From the NCBI GenBank assembly GCA_028687435.1, contig JAQUAF010000043.1, forward strand, positions 1-49,869: a stretch of DNA of 49,869 bases, written 5' to 3'. A program made the position numbers and the translations under genes. The number at the start of each line of letters is the position of its first letter. Position 1 is the first letter of the stretch. The notes beneath the pieces are model-generated. The model saw only the letters and a list, made by a program, of their open reading frames with translations. It searched no databases and had not been told where the DNA came from. This stretch comes from Verrucomicrobiia bacterium. GTDB lineage: Bacteria > Verrucomicrobiota > Verrucomicrobiia > JABWAM01. Of this stretch, positions 24,484-33,725 are shown one piece after another.

Positions 24484-25221
24484 AATCAATCAATGGAGAG
24501 AAAGTTTTTTGCGCATGCGTCCCCCGGCCCTGTCCGGGAAGCCTTCACGCTGATAGAGCTTTTGACGGTGATAGCCCTGATCAGCATTTTGATGGCCTTG
24601 CTTTCGCCTGCCTTGAAAAATGCCCGTGACAAGGCAAAACAAATTTCATGCATGAACAATCTTCGACAAATCGGGAATGCCGTTAATATGTATGCCAATG
24701 ACAATAACGGATGGCTGCCGCATGGAGGAGACGCTTATGCGACGATGAGCAGCGGTTCAAATAAAAGTTGGAAGCAGCTTCTTGCCGCATATTTGAATGT
24801 CAACCTCATGACAAAACATAATTTGGAACATGGGATATTGCAGTGTCCCGGCCTGAAGAATGCCGGTTGCGGCAATGCGGCTTATGGAGATGGGGGATTT
24901 TATGGGGGATATGGATGGAATTTTCAAAATCTTGGTTGGAATGACACTGTCCAGGATGGATGTGTGTCTTGGGTGAATCTTTCACAGATTGGAAATCCAT
25001 CCCAGGTGATCATGGCTGGCGATACGAGCGACAGTTCGGTTGGGGGCGCAAAACCGTACAGGACATTTTATCTGTATTCCAGGGCGTATTCCGACTACAG
25101 TGTTTTGGATGAGAGTTATAGACACAGTGGAGGGGGCAACTATCTCTGGGTTGATGGCCATGTGAGCTGGCATCTGGCAAAGGAAATATGGGATAATCTG
25201 GATTGGTACGCACTGAAATAA
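24466..25221 (+). CDS. Type II secretion/pilin-like pseudopilin with H-x-DG-H motif
   Basis: A 246-251-residue protein (ATG 24466, 24481 or 24493) with a prepilin signal: [20 protein letters not shown], cleaved before Phe by a prepilin peptidase, then a helix continuing to [20 protein letters not shown]. The C-terminus has [19 protein letters not shown], the mark of the DUF1559-like pseudopilins that PVC bacteria often carry in large numbers. They are thought to be exported surface or pseudopilus-associated proteins; the cargo is unknown. The leader is conserved with the remnant at 21297. It follows the DUF4091 gene and may act with it. Confidence 0.9.
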   Translation: MLNGAMNQSMERKFFAHASPGPVREAFTLIELLTVIALISILMALLSPALKNARDKAKQISCMNNLRQIGNAVNMYANDNNGWLPHGGDAYATMSSGSNKSWKQLLAAYLNVNLMTKHNLEHGILQCPGLKNAGCGNAAYGDGGFYGGYGWNFQNLGWNDTVQDGCVSWVNLSQIGNPSQVIMAGDTSDSSVGGAKPYRTFYLYSRAYSDYSVLDESYRHSGGGNYLWVDGHVSWHLAKEIWDNLDWYALK

Positions 25222-25556
25222 ATCATTTTTTACATGCCCAGGGGAGAATGAAATGAAAAGATATGGAGCCGGTAAATGCGGTGATTTGTTTTTGTTTGCG
25301 CGCAGGACGGCAATAAAATTTTTTCCAAGCCGCATTTATCCTCTCTCATCTATTTAATGCCAGGAGCTCCTGTAAAAAAAATGCCCATCTGCATCCTTTT
25401 CTTTCACCGGATGGCACCATGGGGTTTTTCAATTCGGATGAATCGGGTGTTTTACAGGCATACCTGATAAGAGGGCTGTAAGATTCAAATTGTTTTTATT
25501 GGCAAAAATGTTTTTTAGACGGGATGTTAGACGGAAAAAATCCACAATTTCATCCA
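25222..25556. other. Gene-poor stretch with a stem-loop
   Basis: No convincing gene. TAAATGCGG near 25273 can pair with CCGCATTTA near 25331. A 34-codon frame from ATG 25253 (MKRYGAGKCGDLFLFARRTA) has a GGGGAGA sequence 8 nt before it but no recognisable family, and it could be the start of a lost gene. Confidence 0.35.
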
Positions 25557-26822
25557 ATGAATCATCTCAAAAATATCCAGTTATGGGGGGACGGGCACAC
25601 CCACTCGCATTGGAGCGACGGGTTGGAGCCAATCCGGGAACTGTCGGCCTTTTTCAAGAGGCTGGATCTTGATTTCCGGTTTCAGTCGGATCATTGCGGG
25701 ATCAAGATGCCGGAGGGGACGTATCTGCGCAAGACGCATGTGGCGGAAAAAGGCCATCTGCTGGTCCCCGAAAACTTTCCGCGTTATCTGGCGGAATGCC
25801 GCGAATCCTCGGATGGCCGGCATGTCGCGATTCCCGCGATCGAGTTGGATCTGGATTATGGAAGTTTTGAAGCCAACGCCAGGCATCATTATTGTCACAT
25901 CAAGGTCCATGGATTTACCGACGAAAACCAGCTTCCTCCCGAGGGATGGTACAAAAACAAGAGCCTGTTCAAGGTGTTGCGCGGATTGAAGGACAGGGGA
26001 TTGTTTGTTTTTCTTGCCCACACCAACGGGGATTTCCTGCCCTGGCAGGATCTGAAGTCGCCGATGTTTGACGGGTTTGAATTGTGTTACAACATGTTTG
26101 ACCGGTATCCGCCCACGGACAAGGGCGCGTTCAAATGCGGTTTCTGGGATCGGTGGCTTGCCGCCGGGAGGCGCATCTCCATTTCCACCGGGTCGGATTG
26201 TCACCAGGCTGACATGGCCTGCTTCAGCATGCGCAATGTTGTGGCTTCGCCGGGAAAATCCGCGGAGGCGATCCAGAAAAGTTTCCTGGAGGGAAAATCC
26301 TATCTGTCGGCGACATGGCATCCCGATGTTTACAAGGAGATTGGCCTGACAAAATTGCAGAATCGCTCCCTGTCTGGTTTCGCCTGCTGGTTTGAAGTGG
26401 TGAAAAACCTCCGCCGCGACCTGGCCCGCCCCATCATCCAAAAGATCATCAGGAAATCCCTGGCAAAAAATCACGGGCGGGTCAAAAGAAGGGATCATCC
26501 CGAACTTTCCTTTTCCATCGAGGGAATGGGCATGGGAGAGACGGTGCGAACGGTTTCCGGGAAACGCCTGAAAGCGGTGATCAACGCCAGGATGAATGTC
26601 GATATTGAATGGCTCGACCTTGTGAAGGACGGGGAGATCATCAAGCGGTTCCGTCCGGGAGCGCCTTTTTTTCGGGAGGAATTCGTCTTTCGCGCGGATA
26701 AACGCCGGTCCTATGCGCGGCTCATGGCCAAGGGCATGGACAAGAATGGGCGTGACGAATGGCTGATTTCGAACCCCATCTATCTGAGATCGGCCGCCGG
26801 GCGGCGACTCACTCGATTTTGA
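25557..26822 (+). CDS. PHP-domain metal-dependent phosphoesterase-like protein
   Basis: A 421-residue protein of the PHP superfamily, which hydrolyses phosphoesters with a cluster of metal ions. The first metal motif is LWGDGHTHSHWSDG (about residues 9-22, HxH), the second SDHCGIK, and others follow: IPAIELDLDYG, FVFLAHTNGDFLP and STGSDCHQADM near 219, giving the remaining His/Asp ligands. The C-terminal 130 residues (AVINARMNVDIEWLDLVKDG) form a beta-rich module seen in secreted or sensing PHP proteins. No signal peptide is seen. ATG 25524 would add 11 residues. The 3' end overlaps that of the STAS gene by 14 bp in convergent orientation. Substrate unknown. Confidence 0.82.
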   Translation: MNHLKNIQLWGDGHTHSHWSDGLEPIRELSAFFKRLDLDFRFQSDHCGIKMPEGTYLRKTHVAEKGHLLVPENFPRYLAECRESSDGRHVAIPAIELDLDYGSFEANARHHYCHIKVHGFTDENQLPPEGWYKNKSLFKVLRGLKDRGLFVFLAHTNGDFLPWQDLKSPMFDGFELCYNMFDRYPPTDKGAFKCGFWDRWLAAGRRISISTGSDCHQADMACFSMRNVVASPGKSAEAIQKSFLEGKSYLSATWHPDVYKEIGLTKLQNRSLSGFACWFEVVKNLRRDLARPIIQKIIRKSLAKNHGRVKRRDHPELSFSIEGMGMGETVRTVSGKRLKAVINARMNVDIEWLDLVKDGEIIKRFRPGAPFFREEFVFRADKRRSYARLMAKGMDKNGRDEWLISNPIYLRSAAGRRLTRF

Positions 26823-27102
26823 TTTGTTTGTCGAAGCCGGCGATTTTAAACACCTTTTTGACGGGCGGCTGGGTGTTGGTCACGGAAAACTTTTCCGCGC
26901 CAACTTTTTGCACAGCCATCAGGCAAAGACGCAGGAACATGGAACTCACAAATTCCACGGTTTGCAGGTCAAACACCACCGGCAGTTGCGTGGCTTTCAG
27001 TCTGGCTAACAAATCGGCTTCCAATTCCTTGCAGGCCGGGGTGTTTTGGGGGCCGCTGAATACACAAAACAGTTTTTCATCTTTTTCTTGAATCTGAAGC
27101 AT
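26809..27102 (-). CDS. STAS-domain protein (anti-sigma factor antagonist-like)
   Basis: A 97-residue single STAS domain: MLQIQEKDEKLFCVFSGPQN, then LPVVFDLQTVEFVSSMFLRL (52-71), where the Ser pair matches the phosphorylated serine of SpoIIAA/RsbV proteins (usual D(S)SG). The glycine after the serine is replaced by Met, so normal switching is not assured. ATG 27102 has an AAGGAG site 7 nt upstream. It follows the aldehyde dehydrogenase gene by 62 bp and may be co-transcribed. No anti-sigma kinase is in the window. Confidence 0.85.
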   Translation of the reverse strand: MLQIQEKDEKLFCVFSGPQNTPACKELEADLLARLKATQLPVVFDLQTVEFVSSMFLRLCLMAVQKVGAEKFSVTNTQPPVKKVFKIAGFDKQIKIE

Positions 27103-27164
27103 AGTCTTCTCCTTTTGCTTGGTGGCTGTGAACTTCGCGTCGTTTTCGCCCGGAATTAGCCGGG

Positions 27165-28601
27165 CTAACAATTCCGATTGAAAATTGTTTCGATGGCGCG
27201 GGCGTCCTTGGTTTCATCCAGGTACAGTTTTGTATCGAAGCGCATCAACCGGTGGTTGTCCCGCCGCCGGGCGATTCGTTGAATGTTCAGCAGGTGGCGG
27301 GCGGAGACATTCTCGGTGGTGATGTTCTTGCCGCCGGTTCCGCACCCGAGGGTGAGGGACGTTTCGAGCTTGTTGTAGATCCCCCCAACCGCGCCTTGGG
27401 AGGAAGGCGTGTTCACCAGGATGCGCCCGGCGTTCATCAGCAACGAAAACTTCCTGATTTTTTCCTCGTCATTGGAGAACAGGCTGACGGTGTGCCCAAC
27501 CCCCCCGTGATAGTTGAGGTCGATGCACAGGTTGGCGGCTTTTTCAAAGTTGTCAGCCACATAAAATGCCAGAATGGGCGCCAGGATTTCGGATGAAAGC
27601 GGATACTGGCGTCCGACCCCCTTGAGTTGGGCCACGAGGATCTGGGTGTCCGCCGGAGCCTCAATGCCGGCCTTTTGGGCAATCCAAGCCGCAGGCTGGC
27701 CGACGATCTCCGGGTTCATCAGGCCTTTCTCAGCGTCAAAAGCCAGTGCCTCCAGTTTCAGGATGTCTTCCGCGGTGAGGAAGTGGCCCTTCCGCCGCTT
27801 GAATTCGGCGATCACCTCCCCGGCGATGTCTTTTTCCACCACGATGGCCTGTTCGCTGGCGCAAATCGTGCCGTTGTCGAACAGCTTGGAAATGAAAATC
27901 TGTTCGACGGCAAAGGGGATGTCCGCGTTGCGTTCGATGAACACGGGGACATTGCCCGCGCCAACCCCCAGGGTGGGGGTCCCCGAACTGTAGGCGCTCT
28001 TGACCAGGCCGCTTCCCCCCGTGGCCAGGATCAGGGCCAGCGACCGGTGGCTCATCAGGGCCTGCGTCTGTTCGCGTGAAACCTCGGTCAGCCACTGGAT
28101 GCAATCCTCGGGAGCATCCTCCTTCACGGCGGCTTCATAGCAAATGCGCGCTGTCTCGGCGCAGCACTTGATGGCTTTTTTGGAGGGGCAGATGATGATC
28201 GGGTTCCGCGTCTTCAGGGCGATGAGGATCTTGAACATGACCGTGGACGTGGGATTGGTGACCGGGATGATGGCCAGAATGGGACCCATGGGCTGGGCGA
28301 TTTCCACGATTCCTTTTTCCCGGTCTTCGCCGATGATGCCGACCGTTTTGAGATCCTTGATGTCGTTGTACACGAACTGGGTGGCGACGGCATTTTTGAT
28401 CACCTTGTCCTCCCAGCGTCCCAAGCCGGTTTCTTCGCGCGCCATTTTGGCCAGTTTGACCCGGTTGTTGAACCCCGCCTCGAAAACCGCTCGCGTGATT
28501 CGATCCACCGTTTGCTGGTTCAATTCACTGAAGACTGCCGCAGACTGGACAGCCTTTTTCAGCACTTCATCAATCTTGGAAACATCACCTGTTGCACCCA
28601 T
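27165..28601 (-). CDS. CoA-acylating aldehyde dehydrogenase (EutE/AdhE N-domain type)
   Basis: A 478-residue enzyme that interconverts an aldehyde, CoA and NAD with acyl-CoA and NADH, as in ethanol or propanol fermentation. The active-site cysteine is in DNGTICASEQAIVVEK (Cys near 245), the NAD-binding motif is LILATGGSGLVKSAYSSGTP, and VGAGNVPVFIERNADI matches AdhE/EutE. The C-terminus LGCGTGGKNITTENVSARHL is also typical. It equals the N-terminal half of bifunctional AdhE; no iron alcohol dehydrogenase half is attached. GGAGG lies 5 nt before ATG 28601. No shell proteins of a microcompartment are nearby. It indicates a fermentative lifestyle. Confidence 0.92.
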   Translation of the reverse strand: MGATGDVSKIDEVLKKAVQSAAVFSELNQQTVDRITRAVFEAGFNNRVKLAKMAREETGLGRWEDKVIKNAVATQFVYNDIKDLKTVGIIGEDREKGIVEIAQPMGPILAIIPVTNPTSTVMFKILIALKTRNPIIICPSKKAIKCCAETARICYEAAVKEDAPEDCIQWLTEVSREQTQALMSHRSLALILATGGSGLVKSAYSSGTPTLGVGAGNVPVFIERNADIPFAVEQIFISKLFDNGTICASEQAIVVEKDIAGEVIAEFKRRKGHFLTAEDILKLEALAFDAEKGLMNPEIVGQPAAWIAQKAGIEAPADTQILVAQLKGVGRQYPLSSEILAPILAFYVADNFEKAANLCIDLNYHGGVGHTVSLFSNDEEKIRKFSLLMNAGRILVNTPSSQGAVGGIYNKLETSLTLGCGTGGKNITTENVSARHLLNIQRIARRRDNHRLMRFDTKLYLDETKDARAIETIFNRNC

Positions 28602-29005
28602 AAATACCTCCAGGGGTTGTTCTGTTTTATCCGCGGCGGACGGCCTCGTCTTGTTGCATCGCAGAAGTGAATATACGTGCCCCCAATGGGATAGTCAATC
28701 ACAACAAATTGCGTTCAAAATATATTTGCCACCCTTGGGTTGGACAGGTGGTGGAATTTTTTGGGATATCGCTGGATTCCCGCATTCGCGTCACCTAAGG
28801 AATCAATGAATCATATCTCTATCATAGGCGGTGCGGGAGCCCCGCCCTCCATTTTTTACCGTGCAGACAATGGAGGGCGGGGCTCCCGCACCGCTTCCAT
28901 CAGAACGGAATGGTCCCAGATTGGGCAAATGTTAGCGGCGCGGCGCCTGGGGTTTTGCACTTTGGCATGGATATTTTGAGGGGAATGGGTTCATAATGAG
29001 AGCCT
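28602..29005. other. Divergent intergenic region before ychF
   Basis: Apart from the copy D repeat no gene is visible. CATAAT at 28992-28997 is a good -10-like sequence, only 8 bp before ATG 29006, with no matching -35; it would give ychF a leader of about 2 nt. Confidence 0.4.
28774..28940. repeat. Partial 216-bp element in a REP half, copy D
   Basis: A REP half (GGATTCCCGCATTCGC, 28774-28789) is joined to GTCACCTAAGGAATC, the inner part of the 18-bp terminal repeat, in the opposite orientation to copies B and F. The GC hairpin (28828-28894) and tail up to GTTAGCGGCG (28940) follow, but the far end with its terminal repeat is missing. It lies between the divergent aldehyde dehydrogenase and ychF genes. 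Confidence 0.8.
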
Positions 29006-30154
29006 ATGCTACGAGCTGGAATTGTTGGGTTGCCCAATGTGGGCAAGAGCACGCTTTTCAACGCCATGATCCGATCCCGTAAGGCGGAGGCGGCGAACTA
29101 TCCCTTTTGCACCATTGAGCCGAATGTCGGGGTGGTGATTGTTCCCGATTCCCGGCTGGATGTGCTGGCCAAAATGTCAAAATCCCAGAAGGTGGTTCCG
29201 GCGGCCATTGAGTTGGTGGATATCGCCGGGTTGGTCAAGGGCGCCAGCCAGGGGGAAGGGTTGGGAAACCAGTTTCTTTCCCACATCCGGGAGGTGGACG
29301 CGGTGGTCCAGGTGGTGCGTTGCTTTGAGGACGCGAATATTCATCATGTGAACGGGACCATTGATCCGGTGCGCGACATTGAAGTGATCACGACGGAACT
29401 GGTGCTGGCGGATTTGGACGCGGTGCAGAAACGGCTGGAAAAACAACCCAAGGGGGTGAAGGCGAACGACCGCCAGGCTCTGGCGGAAAGGGCGTTGCTG
29501 GCCAAACTGGAAGCCCATTTGAACCAGGGCAAGCCGGCGATCACACTGGAACTTTCGGCGGAGGAGAAGACGCCGGCAAAGGGATTTTTCCTTCTCACCT
29601 CGAAGCCCACCCTTTTCGCATGCAATGTGGCCGAGAAGGATCTGGGGGCGTTGGAACGGCTGGCCAATGGACAGGGACAGCCGGGAGACGCGGAGATTCC
29701 CTCGGCGAAATTTGTTCAGGCGGTGAGGGATTATGTGAAGGCGCATCACGACACCGGGGCGGTGGTGATCAGCGCCCAGATCGAGAGTGACTTGATTGAG
29801 CTGTCGGAAGCGGAACAGACCGAGTATTTGCAGGGATTGGGAGTGAAGGAATCCGGGGTGGGGGCGTTGATTCGCGCCGCATACCATTTGCTGGGGTTGC
29901 GCACCTTTCTGACGACGGGGGAAAAGGAATCGAAGGCGTGGACGATCCATGCCGGCGACACCGCTCCGCAGGCGGCGGGGGTCATCCATTCGGATTTTGA
30001 ACGCGGGTTCATCGCGGCGGAAACCCTTTTCTACGACGATTTTGTGGCGTTGGGTTCCATGGCCAGGGCGCGGGAGGCCGGGAAACTTCGGGTTGAAGGA
30101 CGCGAGTATGTCGTGAAGGATGGGGACGTGATTGTTTTCAGATTCAATGTGTGA
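29006..30154 (+). CDS. ychF: Ribosome-associated ATPase/GTPase YchF (OLA1)
   Basis: A 382-residue Obg-family P-loop protein that binds the ribosome and prefers ATP. Motifs: G1 GLPNVGKST (8-16), G2 region [13 protein letters not shown]3 [20 protein letters not shown] (72-91), and CNVAEKDL where the normal NKxD of GTPases is replaced, as is usual in YchF. The C-terminal TGS domain runs from [14 protein letters not shown] to the end ([13 protein letters not shown]). Start ATG 29006 gives the standard [12 protein letters not shown]-terminus. Highly conserved housekeeping gene. Confidence 0.97.
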   Translation: MLRAGIVGLPNVGKSTLFNAMIRSRKAEAANYPFCTIEPNVGVVIVPDSRLDVLAKMSKSQKVVPAAIELVDIAGLVKGASQGEGLGNQFLSHIREVDAVVQVVRCFEDANIHHVNGTIDPVRDIEVITTELVLADLDAVQKRLEKQPKGVKANDRQALAERALLAKLEAHLNQGKPAITLELSAEEKTPAKGFFLLTSKPTLFACNVAEKDLGALERLANGQGQPGDAEIPSAKFVQAVRDYVKAHHDTGAVVISAQIESDLIELSEAEQTEYLQGLGVKESGVGALIRAAYHLLGLRTFLTTGEKESKAWTIHAGDTAPQAAGVIHSDFERGFIAAETLFYDDFVALGSMARAREAGKLRVEGREYVVKDGDVIVFRFNV

Positions 30155-30160
30155 TGGGGA

Positions 30161-30174
30161 GGCTGAAGGCTGGA
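30161..30174. repeat. 7-bp-period array (GGCTGAA units)
   Basis: GGCTGAA followed by GGCTGGA right after the ychF stop codon. The same unit recurs at 43354, 49164 and 49621. Confidence 0.5.
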
Positions 30175-30256
30175 TTTTTTTCATCCTTCCGGTTTTCAAT
30201 CTGTTTATATTTTAAAATTTTTTGATGAAAATGAAATTGATGGAAGTTTTGATTTG

Positions 30257-30400
30257 CGACAATCTCTGGATTCCCGCATCCACGGGAATGACGGGAGAGG
30301 GACGGAATGATGAGAAAGGATGAGGCATGTTATTTTCAGCATGCCCATTTTTCCTTCGTCATTCCCGCGAAAGCGGGAATCCATCGAGCTTTGCTTCTGT
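30257..30400. repeat. Paired REP element (BIME-like), copy 1
   Basis: Two inverted REP units, TCTGGATTCCCGC...CGGGAATGACGG (30264-30294) and GTCATTCCCGC-GAAA-GCGGGAATCC (30358-30383), enclose a spacer with GCATGTTATTTTCAG. The spacer and outer flanks match the pair at 34478-34611. It fills the gap between ychF and the YihY gene. Confidence 0.8.
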
Positions 30401-30433
30401 TCGCCAAAGTCCCGCCATGGCGGAAGCGATGCC

Positions 30434-30442
30434 TGATATAAT
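30434..30442 (+). promoter_or_regulatory. Extended -10 promoter of the YihY gene
   Basis: TGATATAAT is a perfect extended -10 (TG-n-TATAAT). There is no -35 match at the usual place. Transcription should start at about 30449, between the possible starts ATG 30447 and ATG 30453, making the message leaderless or nearly so. Confidence 0.6.
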
Positions 30443-30452
30443 CTGAATGACA

Positions 30453-31421
30453 ATGGTAAGCGGCGCGGAAATTATTGGGAGGTTGGTGTGGTTGGGCAGC
30501 CGGTTGTTGCATGGGATTCTATGGTGCGGGATGAGGATTGGGGAGGGGATTTTCCGGCTTTTCCGGTTTTTGCCGCATCTTTGGCGCAAGATGGCGCGGG
30601 ATGACGTGTTGTTTCTGGCGTCTGGCATGGCGTTCAACGTGATTGCCTGCCTGCTGCCCATCCTGGTTTTTTTAGTGTATGTGCTGGGGGTGTGGTTTCG
30701 TTCGGCGGAGGCGATCCGGTGCGTGGACCGGCTGATGGAGAGCGCGTTTCCGGACCAGCCTCAATCCATGGTGATCCGCCAGAACGTGACATTTTTGCTT
30801 TCGCAGGTCGTGGCGAACCGGGCGTCGTTCGGGGTGTTGAGCCTTGCGGTGTTGCTGGGGACTGCAGCCACGCTTTTTTCCTCCCTGCGCTCGGTGCTGC
30901 ATTGTGTTTACGAGGTGAAGCACAGACGGCATTTCGTATTGTCCTACATGGTGGACTTATGCCTGGTGCTGGGCGTGACGTTGATGATCCTGCTCAATGC
31001 TTCCCTGAGCTGGCTTTACCACATGGTCAAGCATCTGATCCGGCAATTTCCGGTGCTGGCGGATCTGGGATTGCCCGGTCTTTACGCCGTTATTCCGCAT
31101 CTGCTTTCGCCGCTGTTATTGTTTGTGTTGTGCTGTCTGCTTTACCGGTATGTGCCGGCCCGCCGCATCCATTGGGAGACCGCCCTGGTTTCGGGCGCCA
31201 CCACCAGCCTGATTTGGCAGTTCAGCTCCTATGTGTTCGCCTGGTATCTGGGCCGGATTGCGACCTTCAACCATGTGTACGGCACCTATGCGTTTGTGGT
31301 GGTGATGCTGATCTGGATTTACTATTCCAGCGTGATTTTTGTCTTTGGCGCTGAGGTGGGCTGGGTGCGGCAGCAAAGACACCATGCCGCAGCCATGAAA
31401 AATGAGAAGATTGACGGGTGA
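30453..31421 (+). CDS. YihY/BrkB-family membrane protein
   Basis: A 322-residue inner-membrane protein with six predicted spans. Family signs are DDVLFLASGMAFNVIACLLPILVF (first span, usually preceded by xxxAAxxYxxxFSxxPLL), NRASFGVLSLAVLLGTAATLF, and the C-terminal LYRYVPARRIHWETALVSGA with YGTYAFVVVMLIWIYYSSVIFVFGAEV. BrkB was once called ribonuclease BN, which is now considered wrong; function is unknown. ATG 30453 is preferred over 30447 because the promoter ends at 30442. There is no ribosome site. Confidence 0.88.
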   Translation: MVSGAEIIGRLVWLGSRLLHGILWCGMRIGEGIFRLFRFLPHLWRKMARDDVLFLASGMAFNVIACLLPILVFLVYVLGVWFRSAEAIRCVDRLMESAFPDQPQSMVIRQNVTFLLSQVVANRASFGVLSLAVLLGTAATLFSSLRSVLHCVYEVKHRRHFVLSYMVDLCLVLGVTLMILLNASLSWLYHMVKHLIRQFPVLADLGLPGLYAVIPHLLSPLLLFVLCCLLYRYVPARRIHWETALVSGATTSLIWQFSSYVFAWYLGRIATFNHVYGTYAFVVVMLIWIYYSSVIFVFGAEVGWVRQQRHHAAAMKNEKIDG

Positions 31422-31490
31422 AATAGTTTCTTTGTTGTTTCCCCCCTCTCCGTCAATTCCATTCCCCACCGTCATTCCCTCCGCGCACCA

Positions 31491-31520
31491 CCGTCATTCC
31501 CGCGGATGCGGGAATGACGG
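31491..31520. repeat. Single REP hairpin
   Basis: A perfect palindrome of CCGTCATTCCCGC, loop GGAT and the complementary arm. It lies between convergent genes and may terminate both. Same core as the paired REPs at 30257 and 34478. Confidence 0.8.
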
Positions 31521-31574
31521 TGGAGGGAAGGGGGGGTGATGACGAAAAGGAGGCCGGAATCCATGCCGGCGATT

Positions 31575-32126
31575 TTATTCTTTTCGCAGACTGAATCTGG
31601 CGACGGGTTCGCCTTCGTGAATGACGATGACCGTTTTGCCGGAGGCTTTGGCGGTCTGGATTTGTTCCCGGCTGATGAAGTATTCGTTGTTGACGCGGTC
31701 CGCGCGCAGCAGGGTGAACCGGCCGCCGTGTTTGCGCAGGAAACCCGCGGAGTCGATCCAGTTGCCGGCGGGATTTTTAATGAAAAGGGTGTCATCCCTG
31801 CCGGATCGGAAGATGACCGCGTTTTTGGGAAGAAGCGTGTAATCGTTCTGGATTTGAACGGCCACGCCGCCATCGGTGAAGCGGGGGTGCGCGGGACTGT
31901 TGGTTGAGGCGAGGGGAGCGCCCAGTTGCGCGGTGGTTTGACGGATCATTTCAGCGGCGGCTTGTTTTTGGAGAGAAGAGGTTTCCTCGCGCGACAATGC
32001 CCTGGGAGGCCGGGAAGGAATGGCCGGAGGCGCCGGGAAATCCGCCCCGGTCAGGAGAAAAAGGGCGGACAAAAGGAGTGAAACGAGGCAGGGCACGTGG
32101 AATGCGGCGAGTTTTGCGTTGAACAT
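31575..32126 (-). CDS. Exported protein of unknown function
   Basis: A 183-residue protein starting at ATG 32126, which puts a signal peptide (MFNAKLAAFHVPCLVSLLLS, cleaved near GADFPAP) at the N-terminus. A helical region (LSREETSSLQKQAAAEMIRQ) follows. Then a mostly beta part starts at VAVQIQNDYTLLPKNAVIFR and ends in KTVIVIHEGEPVARFSL. No family recognised. An upstream start at 32153 would read the leader through a 7-bp-period array. It is 63 bp downstream of the next exported gene and probably in the same unit. Confidence 0.7.
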   Translation of the reverse strand: MFNAKLAAFHVPCLVSLLLSALFLLTGADFPAPPAIPSRPPRALSREETSSLQKQAAAEMIRQTTAQLGAPLASTNSPAHPRFTDGGVAVQIQNDYTLLPKNAVIFRSGRDDTLFIKNPAGNWIDSAGFLRKHGGRFTLLRADRVNNEYFISREQIQTAKASGKTVIVIHEGEPVARFSLRKE

Positions 32127-32144
32127 TGGATGGTTCTTTCTGAC

Positions 32145-32165
32145 ATCGAGCATTAAACGTCGAGC
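32145..32165. repeat. 7-bp-period array (ATCGAGC-like units)
   Basis: ATCGAGC, ATTAAAC and GTCGAGC in register between two exported-protein genes. Similar units occur at 20180 and 34657. Confidence 0.5.
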
Positions 32166-32189
32166 AAGCCCGGTTCAGCCGGGACTTGA

Positions 32190-33164
32190 TCATTGAGTGA
32201 TGATCGACGCGTTGATTTCCTGGGCCAGGACGGCGTTAAAACCGATTTCTTGGAGCAGCTCCCATCCCCAGCCTCCGGACGCTCCGCCGATGGGGGTGTA
32301 TTCGTAGATGGCGACACGATAATTTCCGGCTGTGTTGATGTGGCCATCCAGCGTGCCGGAATACGCGAGGTTGGATTGATTGGTGAGGCAGCACAAGTCC
32401 GTCTGACCGGACGGTTTGAAGAGACGGACAAGCGTGATGTTGTCCGGATAAAGATTGGAGCAGTTGACACGCAGCGGCGGATAACCGCGCGGATCGCCGC
32501 GCAGGATCATGCCGTTGGTGATGCCGGCGGCGGCGACGGAAGCGACCGGGAAAACCTCCGCCGAGGCGGTGGCCAGCCGGCAGGCGGGGGCGTCGTAAAC
32601 CGCAAGGGCATCCATATAATAGTACTCAAATCCCCGGTCCAAGAGCTGGGGGGTGCGCGCGATGGCGCCATTGTGTGTGGAATTGACGAGGAAGGGGCCA
32701 TCCCGGTTCTGCCACTCGCCTGCGACGAGTTGCTCGTAGTTCCATGTCACGACCAGATCGCCGGTTTCCTGTCCGGCGAATGGTTCCGCGGCAAGTTGGG
32801 CGATGGTGCGGGTGACTTGGTAGGGTTTGTCCGCGCGGGTTCGCGCGGGGTTGACGGCGTCGCGCGTGGCGATGGAGATGGATGCCAGGATGTCTCCATA
32901 GGCGTTGACGCTTTTGGAATCCGCCAGGGTCCATTCGCGGGGCGCATCGCGCAATCCCCAAAGCTGAAAGGAAGTGAGACTGGTGATGGGCCATGCGCTG
33001 TCCCGTGATCCGGAAGGGGTCACGGAAGTGTCCACCGAAGGCTGCCCGGTCTCGGCGACTTGGATTTGGCGGATGTAACGGGCCAGACCCGGTTCAGCCG
33101 CTGCCTCCATGGCCAGGGAGAAGAGGGCCGCCAAGGGCAGCAGCCGGAGAGGAAAAGGTTTCAT
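32190..33164 (-). CDS. Exported protein of unknown function
   Basis: A 324-residue exported protein with a signal peptide (MKPFPLRLLPLAALFSLAME, cleavage near AAA-EPG). The mature part is rich in beta-type segments, Thr, Ser and Asn, with an early repeated element (TSVTPSGSRDSAWPI) and a central YYYMDALAVYDAPACRLA. The cysteine pair DLCCLTNQSN lies near 265. The pattern resembles pilus-biogenesis or Verru-type structural proteins but no family can be named. The end (EINASIITQ) is followed by the second exported gene, so the two may work together at the cell surface. Confidence 0.7.
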   Translation of the reverse strand: MKPFPLRLLPLAALFSLAMEAAAEPGLARYIRQIQVAETGQPSVDTSVTPSGSRDSAWPITSLTSFQLWGLRDAPREWTLADSKSVNAYGDILASISIATRDAVNPARTRADKPYQVTRTIAQLAAEPFAGQETGDLVVTWNYEQLVAGEWQNRDGPFLVNSTHNGAIARTPQLLDRGFEYYYMDALAVYDAPACRLATASAEVFPVASVAAAGITNGMILRGDPRGYPPLRVNCSNLYPDNITLVRLFKPSGQTDLCCLTNQSNLAYSGTLDGHINTAGNYRVAIYEYTPIGGASGGWGWELLQEIGFNAVLAQEINASIITQ

Positions 33165-33273
33165 TCCTTTCCGATGGGATGAAAAAGAAAGGCGTCAAGC
33201 GGCCTGCTGCTGAATTCCGGCTGTTTTTCAAGGACAAGGAGTTTTTTGAGACGGAAAGGCGGGATGACAAAAG

Positions 33274-33350
<77 letters not shown>

Positions 33351-33357
33351 TTTTCAA

Positions 33358-33672
33358 AGTGTGACTATACCCATGAGTTGTCACTTTTTGCCAGCTTATG
33401 CTTCCATGGAAATTTCTTCCATTGGAGATCAAAAAAAGCTGAAGATCAACGTTTTTTGATTAAAATGTCCATTTTTAGGTCGAAACGACTCTTTTGATGA
33501 AACAAGATTTTCAAATTCTGGGACAGCCTATGCTTCCAATTTTCCGGCATATCAAAAGACTGGTTTTTGAAACTTGACAATCCACGGCAATTCAATTCGA
33601 CGATAAATTGAAGCAAGCCATCCAAAAAAAAACAGGAAGAATTTCCGCCCGAAATTCGGTGGACCCTTACAG
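33358..33672 (+). repeat. Island repeat copy 1 (interrupted)
   Basis: CCATGAGTTGTCACTTTTTG (33371), CAGCCTATGCTTCCA, TTTTCCGGCATATCA, AATTCAATTCGA and AATTCGGTGGACCCTTAC match 35053-35230 in order. In this copy CAGCYTATGCTTCCA occurs twice (33392-33406 and 33524-33538), framing a 117-bp insert. It lies between tRNA-Arg and hicA. Confidence 0.8.
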
Positions 33673-33682
33673 GGCCACTCAC

Positions 33683-33710
33683 TTGACATAAGTATCAATA
33701 GTGATACTAT
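33683..33710 (+). promoter_or_regulatory. hicAB promoter with embedded operator
   Basis: TTGACA (33683-33688), 16 bp, TACTAT (33705-33710). Between and into the -10 box lies AGTATCA-ATAG-TGATACT (33691-33708), a perfect 7-bp-arm inverted repeat that would suit autoregulation by HicB. Transcription would start near 33717. Confidence 0.6.
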
Positions 33711-33725
33711 ATTCTTGTGGCCCAA

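Noticed and set aside
25253..25357. 34-codon frame MKRYGAGKCGDLFLFARRTA...
   Set aside because: There is a purine-rich site before it, but the peptide has no family and ends in a low-information region; mentioned only under the gap.
27165..28601. Bacterial microcompartment locus around the acylating aldehyde dehydrogenase
   Set aside because: No shell-protein genes or N-terminal encapsulation-peptide partners are seen on either side; only a STAS gene follows.
30453..31421. Ribonuclease BN annotation for the YihY/BrkB gene
   Set aside because: That older label came from a mistaken assignment; the protein is a six-span membrane protein without nuclease motifs.
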